DNA of 64,000 nucleotides, taken from contig CAICTM010000019.1 in NCBI GenBank assembly GCA_903772945.1, positions 109,501 through 173,500 of the forward strand, in the 5' to 3' direction. The translations under genes were made by a program, and so were the position numbers. The notes under the pieces are model-generated. The model had not been told where the DNA came from. It saw only the letters and a program-made list of their open reading frames with translations, and did no database searches. The first letter of the stretch is position 1. The number at the start of each line of letters is the position of its first letter. This DNA comes from Seminavis robusta (taxonomy: Eukaryota > Bacillariophyta > Bacillariophyceae > Naviculales > Naviculaceae). This document shows, one piece after another, positions 43,105 through 52,504 of this stretch.

Positions 43105-44940
43105 TTACAGAGCCATGAAGGCTTGTATTCTGGACACCAACTCATCACTGGAAGCAATCGTCTTCGCCAACTCGGCCAGTGGCACCGTGTTCTGTGTAAT
43201 CTGACTTGCGGTAAAGATGGCGGTGGGAATATCACTGTTGATTTGAAGCAACAAGAGTTGCACTCTCTGACCAGCCTTGACCCCAAAGACCGGATTGTCC
43301 AATGTCGTCACTTCGTACACCGCCGTCGTCAAGGTCGTTCCAGGAATGGTATTAAAGGCCGCCAGCAAGGATTCGTCGTCCAAATAGTCCGAGAAAATCT
43401 GCATGGAACGCCACGGATTTTCCTGGGCGGCATCTCCCGGGACCGTGCCAGGAGGCCACACATAGGCTCCTGGCGTCACTCCTTGGTTGAAGGTCGTGCT
43501 AAAGTACGACAAGAACTTGGCATTGGTATCTTCAAAGAAATTGTTGTTGGTGACAATCACTTTCAACGTTTCACTCAAGTCGGCTTCGTCATAAGTGTGG
43601 TAGTGACCGATATTCTGCGCCAGACTGGGTCCATCGGTATTGCCGCCGTCGGCGAAGCGGCCATCGGATTTGCCGCATGGTTCGGGCCATTGCGAACAAA
43701 TGGAAAAGTTTGTGGTAAACGAATTTGAATAGAGAAGGTTGGCGAGTGCATTCAAGACGGGCAGACAAGCTATTTGTTCCCAAATCGAGCCCGTGATATA
43801 TGTGTTCCGTTGGACCGACAACCATTGCATCAGAAACGAGGGGATCGTTCCGGAGAAACGCGCAAATGTAGCTGATGTGGCACCCATGATTTGGGATGCC
43901 TTGGGAGTGGCGCCTCCAAAAAAGTCCGCCATGGGTCCAGTTTTGCTGTACGAACCTTCCCCCGTGACATCGCCTCCGTCTTCCAGGTCTTCGGCTTCCA
44001 ATTCTCCAAAGTGCATCTCCTCGTCGTGGAGATGAGAATCAAAGTCGGCAAACAACATGCCCCCGTCGCCTGGATAGAGATGATATGGCGTCCATTGTTT
44101 AAACTTGGCCTTCTCTGGAGCCTTTACTCTCGTTACCTGAAACGGGAGCTCGTCATCGTAGACCGCATAATTGTAGAATGTCGAGCTGCTCTTGACCGAA
44201 TACTGAACAGGAATAAACAAGGCATATGCCCTGGACGGGTCATCATTGGGCCCAATCAGAACGAGCTGATTTTTGTTCTTTTCCGAAACGGCAGTGGGCG
44301 ACAAAGAAGTTTGGATGTATAGATCCGTATTCGACATGGTTGGCACTCGATTCTCCCCGTTCAATATACGATCCACGAGTGTGACATCCAAGTAGTCCAT
44401 GGCTGCTGTCTTGACCATTCCCTCCACATACGCGGCGTAGTCAAAGTTTACGGAACAAAAGAGGTTGCATGCCGAAAATAAGTCTTTCAAGCCCGGGATC
44501 AACCCATAGAATGTCAGCGTACCACAGATAATCGAGGTGGGGGCTCCCTGCGAGTAGCTCAGGTACGAATCCATCCATGTCTTGGTCAACTCGTACACCG
44601 AGTCGGGACTCTCGACGACTTTCTGAAAGTATTGCTCCGAATAAAAGAACTGGATGCTAAACCAGGAGCCACCAGAATTAGTGGACACAGCTGAAAACAG
44701 AGAAGAGGACGTCGAAGCATCGATCAATCCAGCACGGCTGAATGCGTGGGCCCATCCCACGTTCGCAGTCATTGCCCTCTGTCCTCCACCGGAGGAAGCC
44801 CAGCGAAGATTGGCCCTAGACGTCCATACCGACGCCAACAGAATCAGTATTCCCAGCCGCACAGAAGCGCCTAAAACCATCATGTTGCCATTGTTTGTTG
44901 TCTCACACCAAAATTCTGAGAACAAAAGATCATTGGTCAC
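43105..44940 (-). CDS. Secreted cytosolic-phospholipase-A2/patatin-like lipase
   Basis: A single exon of 611 residues. A likely start at the ATG of residue 20 or 21 puts a clean signal peptide (VRLGILILLASVWTSRA) at the N-terminus. MTANVGWAHAFSRAGLIDAS and AVSTNSGGSWFS near residues 57-94 resemble the oxyanion and nucleophile regions of cPLA2/lysophospholipases (candidate Ser89 in NSGGS, where the family usually has GTSGGS). GRFADGGNTDGPSLAQNIG near 425-443 matches the catalytic Asp-Gly-Gly motif. Family enzymes hydrolyse glycerophospholipid acyl esters. The changed residues around the serine leave activity open. Action outside the cell or in the secretory pathway is inferred. Confidence 0.7.
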   Translation of the reverse strand: MTNDLLFSEFWCETTNNGNMMVLGASVRLGILILLASVWTSRANLRWASSGGGQRAMTANVGWAHAFSRAGLIDASTSSSLFSAVSTNSGGSWFSIQFFYSEQYFQKVVESPDSVYELTKTWMDSYLSYSQGAPTSIICGTLTFYGLIPGLKDLFSACNLFCSVNFDYAAYVEGMVKTAAMDYLDVTLVDRILNGENRVPTMSNTDLYIQTSLSPTAVSEKNKNQLVLIGPNDDPSRAYALFIPVQYSVKSSSTFYNYAVYDDELPFQVTRVKAPEKAKFKQWTPYHLYPGDGGMLFADFDSHLHDEEMHFGELEAEDLEDGGDVTGEGSYSKTGPMADFFGGATPKASQIMGATSATFARFSGTIPSFLMQWLSVQRNTYITGSIWEQIACLPVLNALANLLYSNSFTTNFSICSQWPEPCGKSDGRFADGGNTDGPSLAQNIGHYHTYDEADLSETLKVIVTNNNFFEDTNAKFLSYFSTTFNQGVTPGAYVWPPGTVPGDAAQENPWRSMQIFSDYLDDESLLAAFNTIPGTTLTTAVYEVTTLDNPVFGVKAGQRVQLLLLQINSDIPTAIFTASQITQNTVPLAELAKTIASSDELVSRIQAFMAL

Positions 44941-46664
44941 AATCGGTGCACGTAAACCGGTGAGCGATGTTTGTTCAACGGACCCAAGGCGGACCGCGGA
45001 AGTGCACCTGTTTTGTCACCTCAGCATTGCTCACGAGTACGAGTATACCGCTGTACGGTACGGGACAAGACCGTAGCACACAGCCAGCAGACACAACAAG
45101 ACTTGAAAAGCTCCTCCCTTTGCCACTATAATACCATCGAGGTCAACTACAATGCTGAATACCTGTACGGAGTGCAGTGTCCTCTTGGAACTCCGTACCG
45201 TACCGTTACTGTTCGTACCGGATTCATCCCCGGAAACGAAGAGACGGTGTGATCACGATCTAGCACGCCACCGGTAAGGCACTGCATGACAGCACACCAG
45301 AAGGCCTGTGGACAGCGTCGGTATGCCAGAGGAATCGGGTGAGCCAAACTGAACTACATCGTAGCAATCATGTGGAAGCTTGGGCTTGTGCCATCTTGGT
45401 TACTGTACTGGGGCAGATTCCCCCTCCTTTCTTCTTGCTTCATGTCACCGGCCAGAGGTGCCCTTCTAGCTCGCATAGCTATGCGTACCGGTACAGCGCT
45501 ACAGTGCAACGTACTGTGGTGTTTTCGAACTGAAAAGTGATTGGCTCGCTCACCACCCCACCTGGATGCCTGGACAAATGCAAGGATGGCCAGGCAGAAC
45601 GTTCAACCTCTTAGCAATCTTATCTCATCTACATGACCACACTGTATCTCTCATCTGGGTCATCACATCTCTACTCTCTTCTCAGATCTTGTATTCTAGC
45701 CAGAAGCAAGCTTGGAGGGCTTTCAAAACCACAGGTACCATCAGGTGCTTCTCTTGTACACCTTCTTGGATGCCAGAACATGGACCCCAATAACGACTTG
45801 TGGCAGTCCCCGGCTGAGGTCTTCACCTTGCACCCTTGAAGGCCAAGATATGGACGCCAATAACAACTTTGGCACCGCCTGAAGTCTTCACCTTTCGCAC
45901 ACATACATGTATAGCTATCCCCACAATAGAGGACCAGCTTAATTTAACCGGTCACTCCCTCTCAGGGTCAGACTGGATCTTGGTAAGCATACCAGCAAGG
46001 TTGATTTTTGTTTGTTTGTAGGCAACATTGATGATTCTACCGGCGGCTCTCTCTGATATAGTTTTAGGCAATGGAGTTGGATTTCTTCTTCAAAGGTAGA
46101 TTTGGGCACTACAGTTTGTGGCCAATGTGCTTTCTCTTTACCATTATGTTGGAACTGATTGAATTACGTAGACACGACGACAAGACAATGTGGATGGAGC
46201 AGACATAGCCTATGTGTGAATGTTGCATTATTCATTGTATGTAGCTCCAGCGTGAGGAAGAAGAACAATCAGTAGAAGGTACAGTGAACAAAGTAGTCTT
46301 TAATCATGTATGCCTATAAATGGGTTTATTTGTTGCCTTGACTGCCCCCTGCTCTTATTCCACGTTGTCGCCATTTGGTTGCTATCCAAATGGAAATAGG
46401 CACGTTCTTCTGGAACGTTTTCATCGATTGCCCCGAAGATGAACTCGAAGCATGCTCTGCATCCAATTTTTCAACATTTTGAGCATCCTGAAGCACCGTG
46501 TTCTTTCCACGGCAGTCTAGGATAGTTGAACACTCCAGGTGTCATGTACCGCTCTAAAAGTTGGTTCTCAGCAGATGCATCTTTTGTGAGGAGGCATCGA
46601 AGCCGCAAGGTGAAACTGCAAACAATCGTGAGAGACGATTTACCAATAAGAGCTATAGACTATT
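44941..46664. other. Intergenic
   Basis: I see no gene. TACGGTAC/ACCGGT words occur at 45050-45065, 45190-45225 and 45484-45495. An imperfect tandem duplication of about 57 bases lies at 45780-45900 (CCAATAAC...GGCA...CTGA.GTCTTCACCTT twice). Confidence 0.45.
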
Positions 46665-46994
46665 GTAAGTGTATCATATTCTATAGTTGTCGCAATGCTT
46701 TTGTGCAGCCAACTGACCCATATCAGCAGTCTTGCGCAAGACTGCTGATATGGGTCAGTTGGCTGCACAAAAGCATTGCGACAAAAGCTCAATCCAGAGG
46801 CCAGTGTGGATTAACACTGGCCTCTGGACCTCACTCCGGTTGCCCTCGCCTTGCATGTTACAGGACGCCAGAGTTGCGGGTGACAGAACACTGCGAAGCG
46901 GGCAACCGCAGTGAATCCAGTGTTCAAGACTGCTGATATGGGTCAGTTGGCTGCACAAAAGCATTGCGACAACTATAGAATATGATACACTTAC
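46665..46994. repeat. Nested palindrome with three copies of one arm (fold-back element)
   Basis: The 70-base segment 46665-46734 (starts GTAAGTGTATCATATTCTAT, ends CAGCAGTCTTG) is repeated as a perfect reverse complement at 46925-46994. A third, 48-base inverted copy (46737-46784) abuts the left arm with a 2-base CG spacer and so forms a tight hairpin with 46687-46734. The interior holds a perfect 14-base hairpin (CCAGAGGCCAGTGT 46794-46807 with 46814-46827) and a further CCGGTTGCCC/GGGCAACCG pair. No target duplication is evident. It looks like a fold-back/MITE-type element. Confidence 0.9.
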
Positions 46995-47049
46995 CTGAGA
47001 AACCTCTGTGAGCGGTAGTTGAGGGACATGACAGAAGCTGCTCTGGTCT

Positions 47050-47751
47050 TCAAAACAAGTCTCCTTTTTTCAAACCAGGTTTTGCATTACAAATGGCTTC
47101 CTTGACATACTGTTCGGATCCCATAGCCCAGGTCCACCAAGGAGGCTCAGTACTAGGCTTGATTTTATTCTCTTTGACAGAGGCACCAAGATGTTGTGTT
47201 GGCTTGCTCATGGAGTCTGGTTTGCGTAGAAAGCGTTGGTCCAAAGGACATAAGATTGAGTCGGGGTCCATGGAAATGCACAGGATGTCGTCAGTGTAGA
47301 CCAAAACATTTTCATCGTGGAGGCTGCCATTTTTCCTCTGTGCAGGCCTAAACCAAACATCATTGTCAGCTCGACAGGCAGCGAAATCTAGCTTTTTGTG
47401 CAGGACTGAGGCCAGATGTGACCTCCAAGCTGCTCCAGAGCTCGTAAAGCCACACAGGCCCCCATGAAAGAATATTATGAGGTGTTTGGTTCTATCCTTC
47501 TCGGATTCCAAGGTGTCGCTCCTGGATAGGCCTGCAGGGCTATTCCCATGGACTTGCTTGTGAAGGCCTGAGAATCTGCTGCTATCTGTATCTTCACAAT
47601 CCATCGATCCAAGAAAAGAACAAAAGTGAGCAATCGGGGCTGCAGAGGTACATGCGCCCTTTTCGCGTGAAGCTTCACTACGTGGATATTCTTCACAGAA
47701 ACGAGGGTGAAAGCAAGAGAGAGAGACGAAGCGATAGAGGAGGCCAAGCAT
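47050..47751 (-). mobile_element. Ty1/copia reverse transcriptase fossil
   Basis: The C-terminal two thirds of a minus-strand frame resemble copia-type reverse transcriptase: LCGFTSSGAAWRSHLASVLH, ADNDVWFRPA, VLVYTDDILCISMDPDSI and KPTQHLGASVKENKI. The YTDD box corresponds to the family Y.DD motif, and the order matches copia/CoDi pol. Only this fragment is present; no LTRs, integrase or gag were found nearby. It is a broken, truncated relic of unknown age. A 24-base tandem duplication (TCTAGTTTGGCATAAGATAA...) abuts it at 47751-47798. Confidence 0.75.
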
Positions 47752-47798
47752 CTAGTTTGGCATAAGATAATGCTTCTAGTTTGGCATAAGATAATGCT

Positions 47799-48608
47799 TT
47801 CTACATCGCTGTGATGTAGACAACTCTAGATTGTTTGGTTGGAATTCAGCAATAAGGGAGACTCTTGAAGACTGTTTGTCCAAAAGTTTTAAAAAACATT
47901 CGGTCAAAAACTGGGTACCAGTTGGTTTTGTGCTAGCTAGCCAAGCCCAACCCACCTTGTACGAGCAGTGGTTGTGTTGCGAGTACAAAGACGAGGTGGG
48001 GCCAGCTCATTCGTGTGTCCCAGCACAATCTAATAGGGGGCTTGAGAGTAGGGGAGTTTTCTATGGGACGGTAAGATGTCATGGTAACATGCACCCCCGT
48101 GGATAGGCACCACTCCGAGTCCAACATCCAACATAGTGGAAGGGTTATGGAAGGGTTATAAAACCAGCTGCACAGCACATATGCATTCCACCCCATTCCA
48201 ATGTCCCACCTCAAAGACTGCACCACCACGAAATCATATCCTGCCCCAGTGGATTGGCAGCGCTCAGGAGAGACTAGCCGTTGTATTAAAGAGCGTCGAG
48301 CAGGAACAGGCCACCATCTCACAATATCTTCTTGGCTTCCATGGTGAATTCTTGCTTGTTGTCGGGTAGTCAATCGGAGTTCCCTGAAGACCTCTATTGG
48401 CCACTTTTTAAGGGTGCGGTATTGGTATGAGTTTTTGCAGCTGCAAACTTGATCCGGCAACTTGCTCACCGTTTGTGCTGCGGCGTAGGATTTCCTGCCA
48501 TTCGCTGAGCTAGCGGATTGGGAGATCCCATAGCATCAGCGCCAGAGCGCAACAAAAGTTGTATCGTTTGACTGTACTCTTGTATGCTCTCTCACTCGTT
48601 CGTTCCGC
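47799..48608. other. Intergenic
   Basis: No gene supported. It is the 3' flank of the membrane protein gene and DNA next to the copia relic. Confidence 0.4.
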
Positions 48609-50279
48609 CTACCCTGTCTTGCCACGTGGTTGTTTCAATGGTTCCATCAGATCCACGACTTCCTTTCCTTCTGGCACTGGTCGCAACAGTTGATTCACCT
48701 TGTTCATGGACAAATAGACGGCAGCACCTTCGCAATCATTAATCCCATAGGCAATGACGGCATAATCCTTTTTCGCGCCGCTTGCAGTAGTGGTGGTAAT
48801 AACTTCCAACCCCGACAAGAATTGAATGATATCCGCATCATCACTGCCCAATATTTTGGATTTGGACGGCAGGACAAACTCGGCACTGAGTCGGAGGAGT
48901 CGAAAGGGTGGTTTGCTGGAAATGGTAAAAAAGGTGTGCGTGTAATGATGTCCAAACCTTGCATACGGGTTAAAGGCATCCCGTCCCGATGGTCGATGAA
49001 AGTGTCCAATACCGAGAAATTCTTGTGTCTTGGGCAAGTACACCATGAACGCGTTGGTCCCGTGAAAGTGACTCTTTTTCTTTTTCTTGCTTTCGGCCAA
49101 TTGTCGTTGTTTCGGTGCTGTTTGTTTGCGTCCATCGTCTACATCAATGACCGTAACGGGATCGGCCCACGTCAGTGATTGCAATTGTGTGGGATCGTCG
49201 AGATGTTCCATAAGTGCCATGTTGCGTCCACAACAAAAGGATGCCGATTCGGATGCTTTCAAGGTCGCCGTCAATTGTCCTCCCGCCGCCGTCATGGCCA
49301 TGTGGATTTCATTCAAGACTTGTTTTTCGTATCCAAAATTGGGTCCTTCCCGGTAACTGACCCACAGTTTGTTAAGATGAATGAACAATCGGGCATCGTC
49401 GAGTGCTCGTGTCATGACTTCAAATCCTACACCATTGGCGTTGGGTTTTGGCTTTGGGAATTTGCGTCCCCAGGGAGCATCTCGTTCAATGTAAATGGTG
49501 GCTTGTTGGAGTGTCTGAAAGTGATCATCGAGGAGCAGCAATAGTGTCTGTACGACGGTGGCCTTGTCATCGTGACTGAGTTTGTATTGTTGTATTTCGG
49601 CCTTGGTATCTTGGTAGGAACATTGGGAATCGGTCATGCAAATGGTGGCGATAAAGGAGGCCCCCAGCTGTCTCCATTGGGTCACCAAGTCGGGATAGCT
49701 TTGTTCGAGTCGATCCAACGACAAGATGGATGGATTGGTCCCATCGGCAAATGGCAGTTCCTTGGCCGGATTGTTTTTTTCCGGAGATAGCCATTCGCTT
49801 TGATCGACGCAGAGTTTGCCTTGTTCTTGCGTATTGATGACATTGGTATCTGGTTGCAGCATGATTGGGTATTCGCCATAGACATAATCCACGGCAGTCA
49901 AGAAATCGGGTTGTTCCATTTTTTGTAGTCCGTAATACCGACGGGGAGGATATTGTCGAAAGGAACATTGAGTGTTGGTACTGCTGGGATGGTGATGTTG
50001 CTGTTGTTGTTGTTCTCGTGCTTTTCTCACTTGAGACGGAAATTGGTTTGTGGCAGCTCCCACAGTAGTGCCAGCTGCATTACCTGTTTTCGTGTCTGTC
50101 GAGGGGACATGAAGTTCAAACATGATGAACAGATTCATCATCATAAAGGCAGCACCACCATATACCACGGCCTTGCGAAACGATGTCATCAATCCTCCAG
50201 ATTCTCGGTGATTGTGGCCACCACCACCACTGCTACTCCTTGGAGAATGCTCATGGAATGGATTGCGAACAGCAGGCAT
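48609..50279 (-). CDS. Type II membrane protein, probable Golgi/ER enzyme of unknown family
   Basis: 556 residues from the ATG at 50279; the frame stays open to an ATG at 50432, but the downstream start gives a normal type II topology. A short basic cytoplasmic tail is followed by one membrane span (AVVYGGAAFMMMNLFIMFEL) and a Gln/His-rich stem. The lumenal domain has GYEKQVLNEIHMAMT and SASFCCGRNMALMEHLDD. Its C-terminal part holds FLGIGHFHRPSGRDAFNPYA, RFGHHYTHTFF, RLSAEFVLPS, DIIQFLSGLE and IAYGINDCEGAAVYLSMNKV. That pattern of H.HRP, GHHYTH and YGINDCEG is reminiscent of five-bladed propeller sugar-active proteins. I cannot assign it. Glycan modification is a hypothesis. Confidence 0.65.
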   Translation of the reverse strand: MPAVRNPFHEHSPRSSSGGGGHNHRESGGLMTSFRKAVVYGGAAFMMMNLFIMFELHVPSTDTKTGNAAGTTVGAATNQFPSQVRKAREQQQQQHHHPSSTNTQCSFRQYPPRRYYGLQKMEQPDFLTAVDYVYGEYPIMLQPDTNVINTQEQGKLCVDQSEWLSPEKNNPAKELPFADGTNPSILSLDRLEQSYPDLVTQWRQLGASFIATICMTDSQCSYQDTKAEIQQYKLSHDDKATVVQTLLLLLDDHFQTLQQATIYIERDAPWGRKFPKPKPNANGVGFEVMTRALDDARLFIHLNKLWVSYREGPNFGYEKQVLNEIHMAMTAAGGQLTATLKASESASFCCGRNMALMEHLDDPTQLQSLTWADPVTVIDVDDGRKQTAPKQRQLAESKKKKKSHFHGTNAFMVYLPKTQEFLGIGHFHRPSGRDAFNPYARFGHHYTHTFFTISSKPPFRLLRLSAEFVLPSKSKILGSDDADIIQFLSGLEVITTTTASGAKKDYAVIAYGINDCEGAAVYLSMNKVNQLLRPVPEGKEVVDLMEPLKQPRGKTG

Positions 50280-51079
50280 GATAATCACCAATCTAGCTAG
50301 TCTACTAGCTATGTGGGGGCTGGTCTTTTGGATGGGTACAACAACTTCTATTGCACAACTCAACTTGAAAGATACAAAGAAAGATTTGTGGCTGCTGGAT
50401 CGACGAGGGTCATTGTTGGCATCAACCTCCAAACCTCCAACAGCTTATTGATCCAACACAACAGCCAGCAGAGCTATTTGGCTTCTCTTTCATGCGGGGC
50501 TAGTGGCCGGCCTTGTACCGGTACGGCACAACCCCTCATCATTTTTTTAAAGCCAATGAGCAACCGTCTTGGACACAAATGATCTTTGAAATAAAAGGGG
50601 CCTACTATATTTCGCACTCGGGGGCCACATGGAAGTTCATTCCTCCTTGAGCGCAGGTCCTACCATAGGATGGGGACACACAAAAACAAAGCAATGTGCG
50701 GAGGCAGAATTCCTCTAAACACCTTGAACTCTCTTTTGAGATTCATTCCCAGCCCAGTACAGCTCAACCGATTTTCAACGAGCGAGAGTATGGGAAATAG
50801 CTAGTAGTCTAGTAGTGAAGGCCAACGATTGCGAGTTTGAAGAAGCGGTTACGCTGGTCCTCGGGGAGGCAGACTACTCTACCGCAGGTGGAGATCGGCC
50901 CGCCGCCATTGCCATTCAACGTTGTCGCCTCGGCCAGTGGCAAGACATCATGTATCGTCCACGATGCGGCTTTCGACTTGCAGCGTCCATTGAAGATTTC
51001 ATCGAAAACTGGCTCCCACCAGTGTTGAATTTGGCGGCTTCCTCAGAGATAGTCACAACATATTATATCTTCCTTCGCT
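50280..51079. other. Intergenic
   Basis: I see no gene. There is an ACCGGTACGG word at about 50517. A 96-codon plus-strand frame at 50815-51105 runs into the methyltransferase 3' end and has no support. Confidence 0.4.
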
Positions 51080-52015
51080 TTACACTTCCTTTTTTGGTGC
51101 ATTGAATTCTAGAAACGAGAATGGTTTCTCCCTCCACCCCATTTCCGTACATTGCACAGTGCCTTGTTTCCATTCAATTTGACTAGTAATACTGCCCAAT
51201 GATCCCAATGCTAATTGTTCTAGAAAGCTTTGCCGGCCCCCTTCTCGATATCCCGAGTCATCGTCTCCCAATAAGATCCACATTCCTCTTTGATACGCTT
51301 CTTTGACTCGTTGGGCCATGGCAATACCTAAATCACCCTCGTACAATACACACGATGCGAGAAACAATTGTTGTGATCGCGTCGTCTTCGAGTCGTTTGG
51401 GGGAGGAAGTGGTTGGGTGATATCGTAAATCGAAGTGGTCAATAAAGAAGAAGCGGAGTTTTGGTGTTGTTTGACAGTCGCGTCCCATCCTTGTTGGGTC
51501 AATTGCAGTGCCACTGGGGAAACATCAGTCGCTTGCACCGTGGCACCCGCCAAGGCTACCGTTTGTGACACCAACCCCGTCCCACACCCCACTTCGAATG
51601 CCTGAATACCCTCCAGGTAATCTCCCTGTTGATGTTGTTGCCATAGATATTGAGCAATGCCGAAACTGGCCGGCCATACCCGAGCTCCATACGGGTTTTG
51701 GGTCGTCTCCCACCAAGGATCGTTGGAATTGATTTGAGCAATTTGAATCGTACAATCGGAAGCAATGGTCAATGAAGTAAGCTCGGATTTCGGTCTGGTA
51801 GTGACACGAGGCTGTTTGATAGTGGTTGCTTCTTTTGTTGGTTGTTTCTTTTGTCGTTGCTGTTGCTGCTTGCGACCGCGACGACCAAAGAGAGCACTAC
51901 TAGTAGAACTTGAGCGTCTTGTTGCTGACGGAAAGAAGGAGAAGCCACTACATTGCTGGAACAAACCAACTAAATGCAACAGAACACTGAAGAGGCTTGA
52001 GGAATGCAGTATCAT
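51080..52015 (-). CDS. Class I SAM-dependent methyltransferase (METTL20/Methyltransf_16-like), likely plastid precursor
   Basis: A single exon of 311 residues. A hydrophobic signal peptide ends at CSG/FSFFPSATRR, and the Phe after cleavage plus a Ser/Arg-rich stretch fit a diatom plastid presequence. A basic Gln/Lys linker follows (residues 45-75). The methyltransferase core has YGARVWPASFGIAQYL, FEVGCGTGLVSQTVALAGA (motif I, near residue 141), VQATDVSPVALQL, LFLASCVLYEGDLGIAMA and MWILLGDDDSGYREGGR. This pattern belongs to the lysine methyltransferase family Methyltransf_16. The substrate is unknown. Plastid location is probable. Confidence 0.78.
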   Translation of the reverse strand: MILHSSSLFSVLLHLVGLFQQCSGFSFFPSATRRSSSTSSALFGRRGRKQQQQRQKKQPTKEATTIKQPRVTTRPKSELTSLTIASDCTIQIAQINSNDPWWETTQNPYGARVWPASFGIAQYLWQQHQQGDYLEGIQAFEVGCGTGLVSQTVALAGATVQATDVSPVALQLTQQGWDATVKQHQNSASSLLTTSIYDITQPLPPPNDSKTTRSQQLFLASCVLYEGDLGIAMAQRVKEAYQRGMWILLGDDDSGYREGGRQSFLEQLALGSLGSITSQIEWKQGTVQCTEMGWREKPFSFLEFNAPKKEV

Positions 52016-52504
52016 GGTCTTCTTTGTCTGATGTCTTCTGCCCTACTGTGGATGTGACATGCGGTTGTGAGGTAGGTGTTGTGCAATACTATTCTGCAAT
52101 AATTGTGTGCGAGGGGTGCCGGATGCTGGCATGAATTTATCCAAGCGTACGGTACCGGAACGGTACCGTACCAGGTACGGTACCTGCCGTACCGTACCAA
52201 AATGTGACTGGTGGAGCCTCAAAGACTTAGTTGAAAAGAAAGATACCCCCGTACCCCAGTACTTATTACACAGACTTAACATCGTAGAAATGGGGTTTGA
52301 GTACCAGATGATTGCGTACCGGTACCGGTACGCGTACCAGTACCGGTACCATGGTACCACGATCTTCTTGAGGCAGTGCATGGTGCGGTGAAGGAGCTCT
52401 CTCACCGTGCGTTGCCGGGTGGCGCTCCTGATCTGTACCCGCAGCAGGCCTCCCCACAAAACCTCAACGAACATCAGGATCCCTTTAGCATATACTGCAT
52501 AATC
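52016..52504. other. Intergenic with GGTACC palindrome cluster and captured gene fragment
   Basis: At 52143-52357 TACGGTACCGTACC-type words recur many times, including GTACCGGTACCGGTACGCGTACC at 52318-52338 and facing copies around 52146-52200. At 52359-52432 lies a fragment similar to 54785-54866 inside the neighbouring minus-strand gene. The F-box-like frame is open upstream to 52376 across this fragment, so I place the start at 52505. Confidence 0.75.

Noticed and set aside
46665-46994. tRNA gene or CRISPR-like array as explanation for the palindrome
   Set aside because: No cloverleaf, no T-loop consensus and no regular spacers; the structure is inverted copies of a single arm.
50815-51105. 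96-codon plus-strand frame
   Set aside because: It overlaps the 3' end of the methyltransferase gene and has no supporting motif.
52376-52504. Upstream extension of the F-box-like frame
   Set aside because: It is made of palindrome-linked sequence copied from the neighbouring gene; the ATG at 52505 is the better start.
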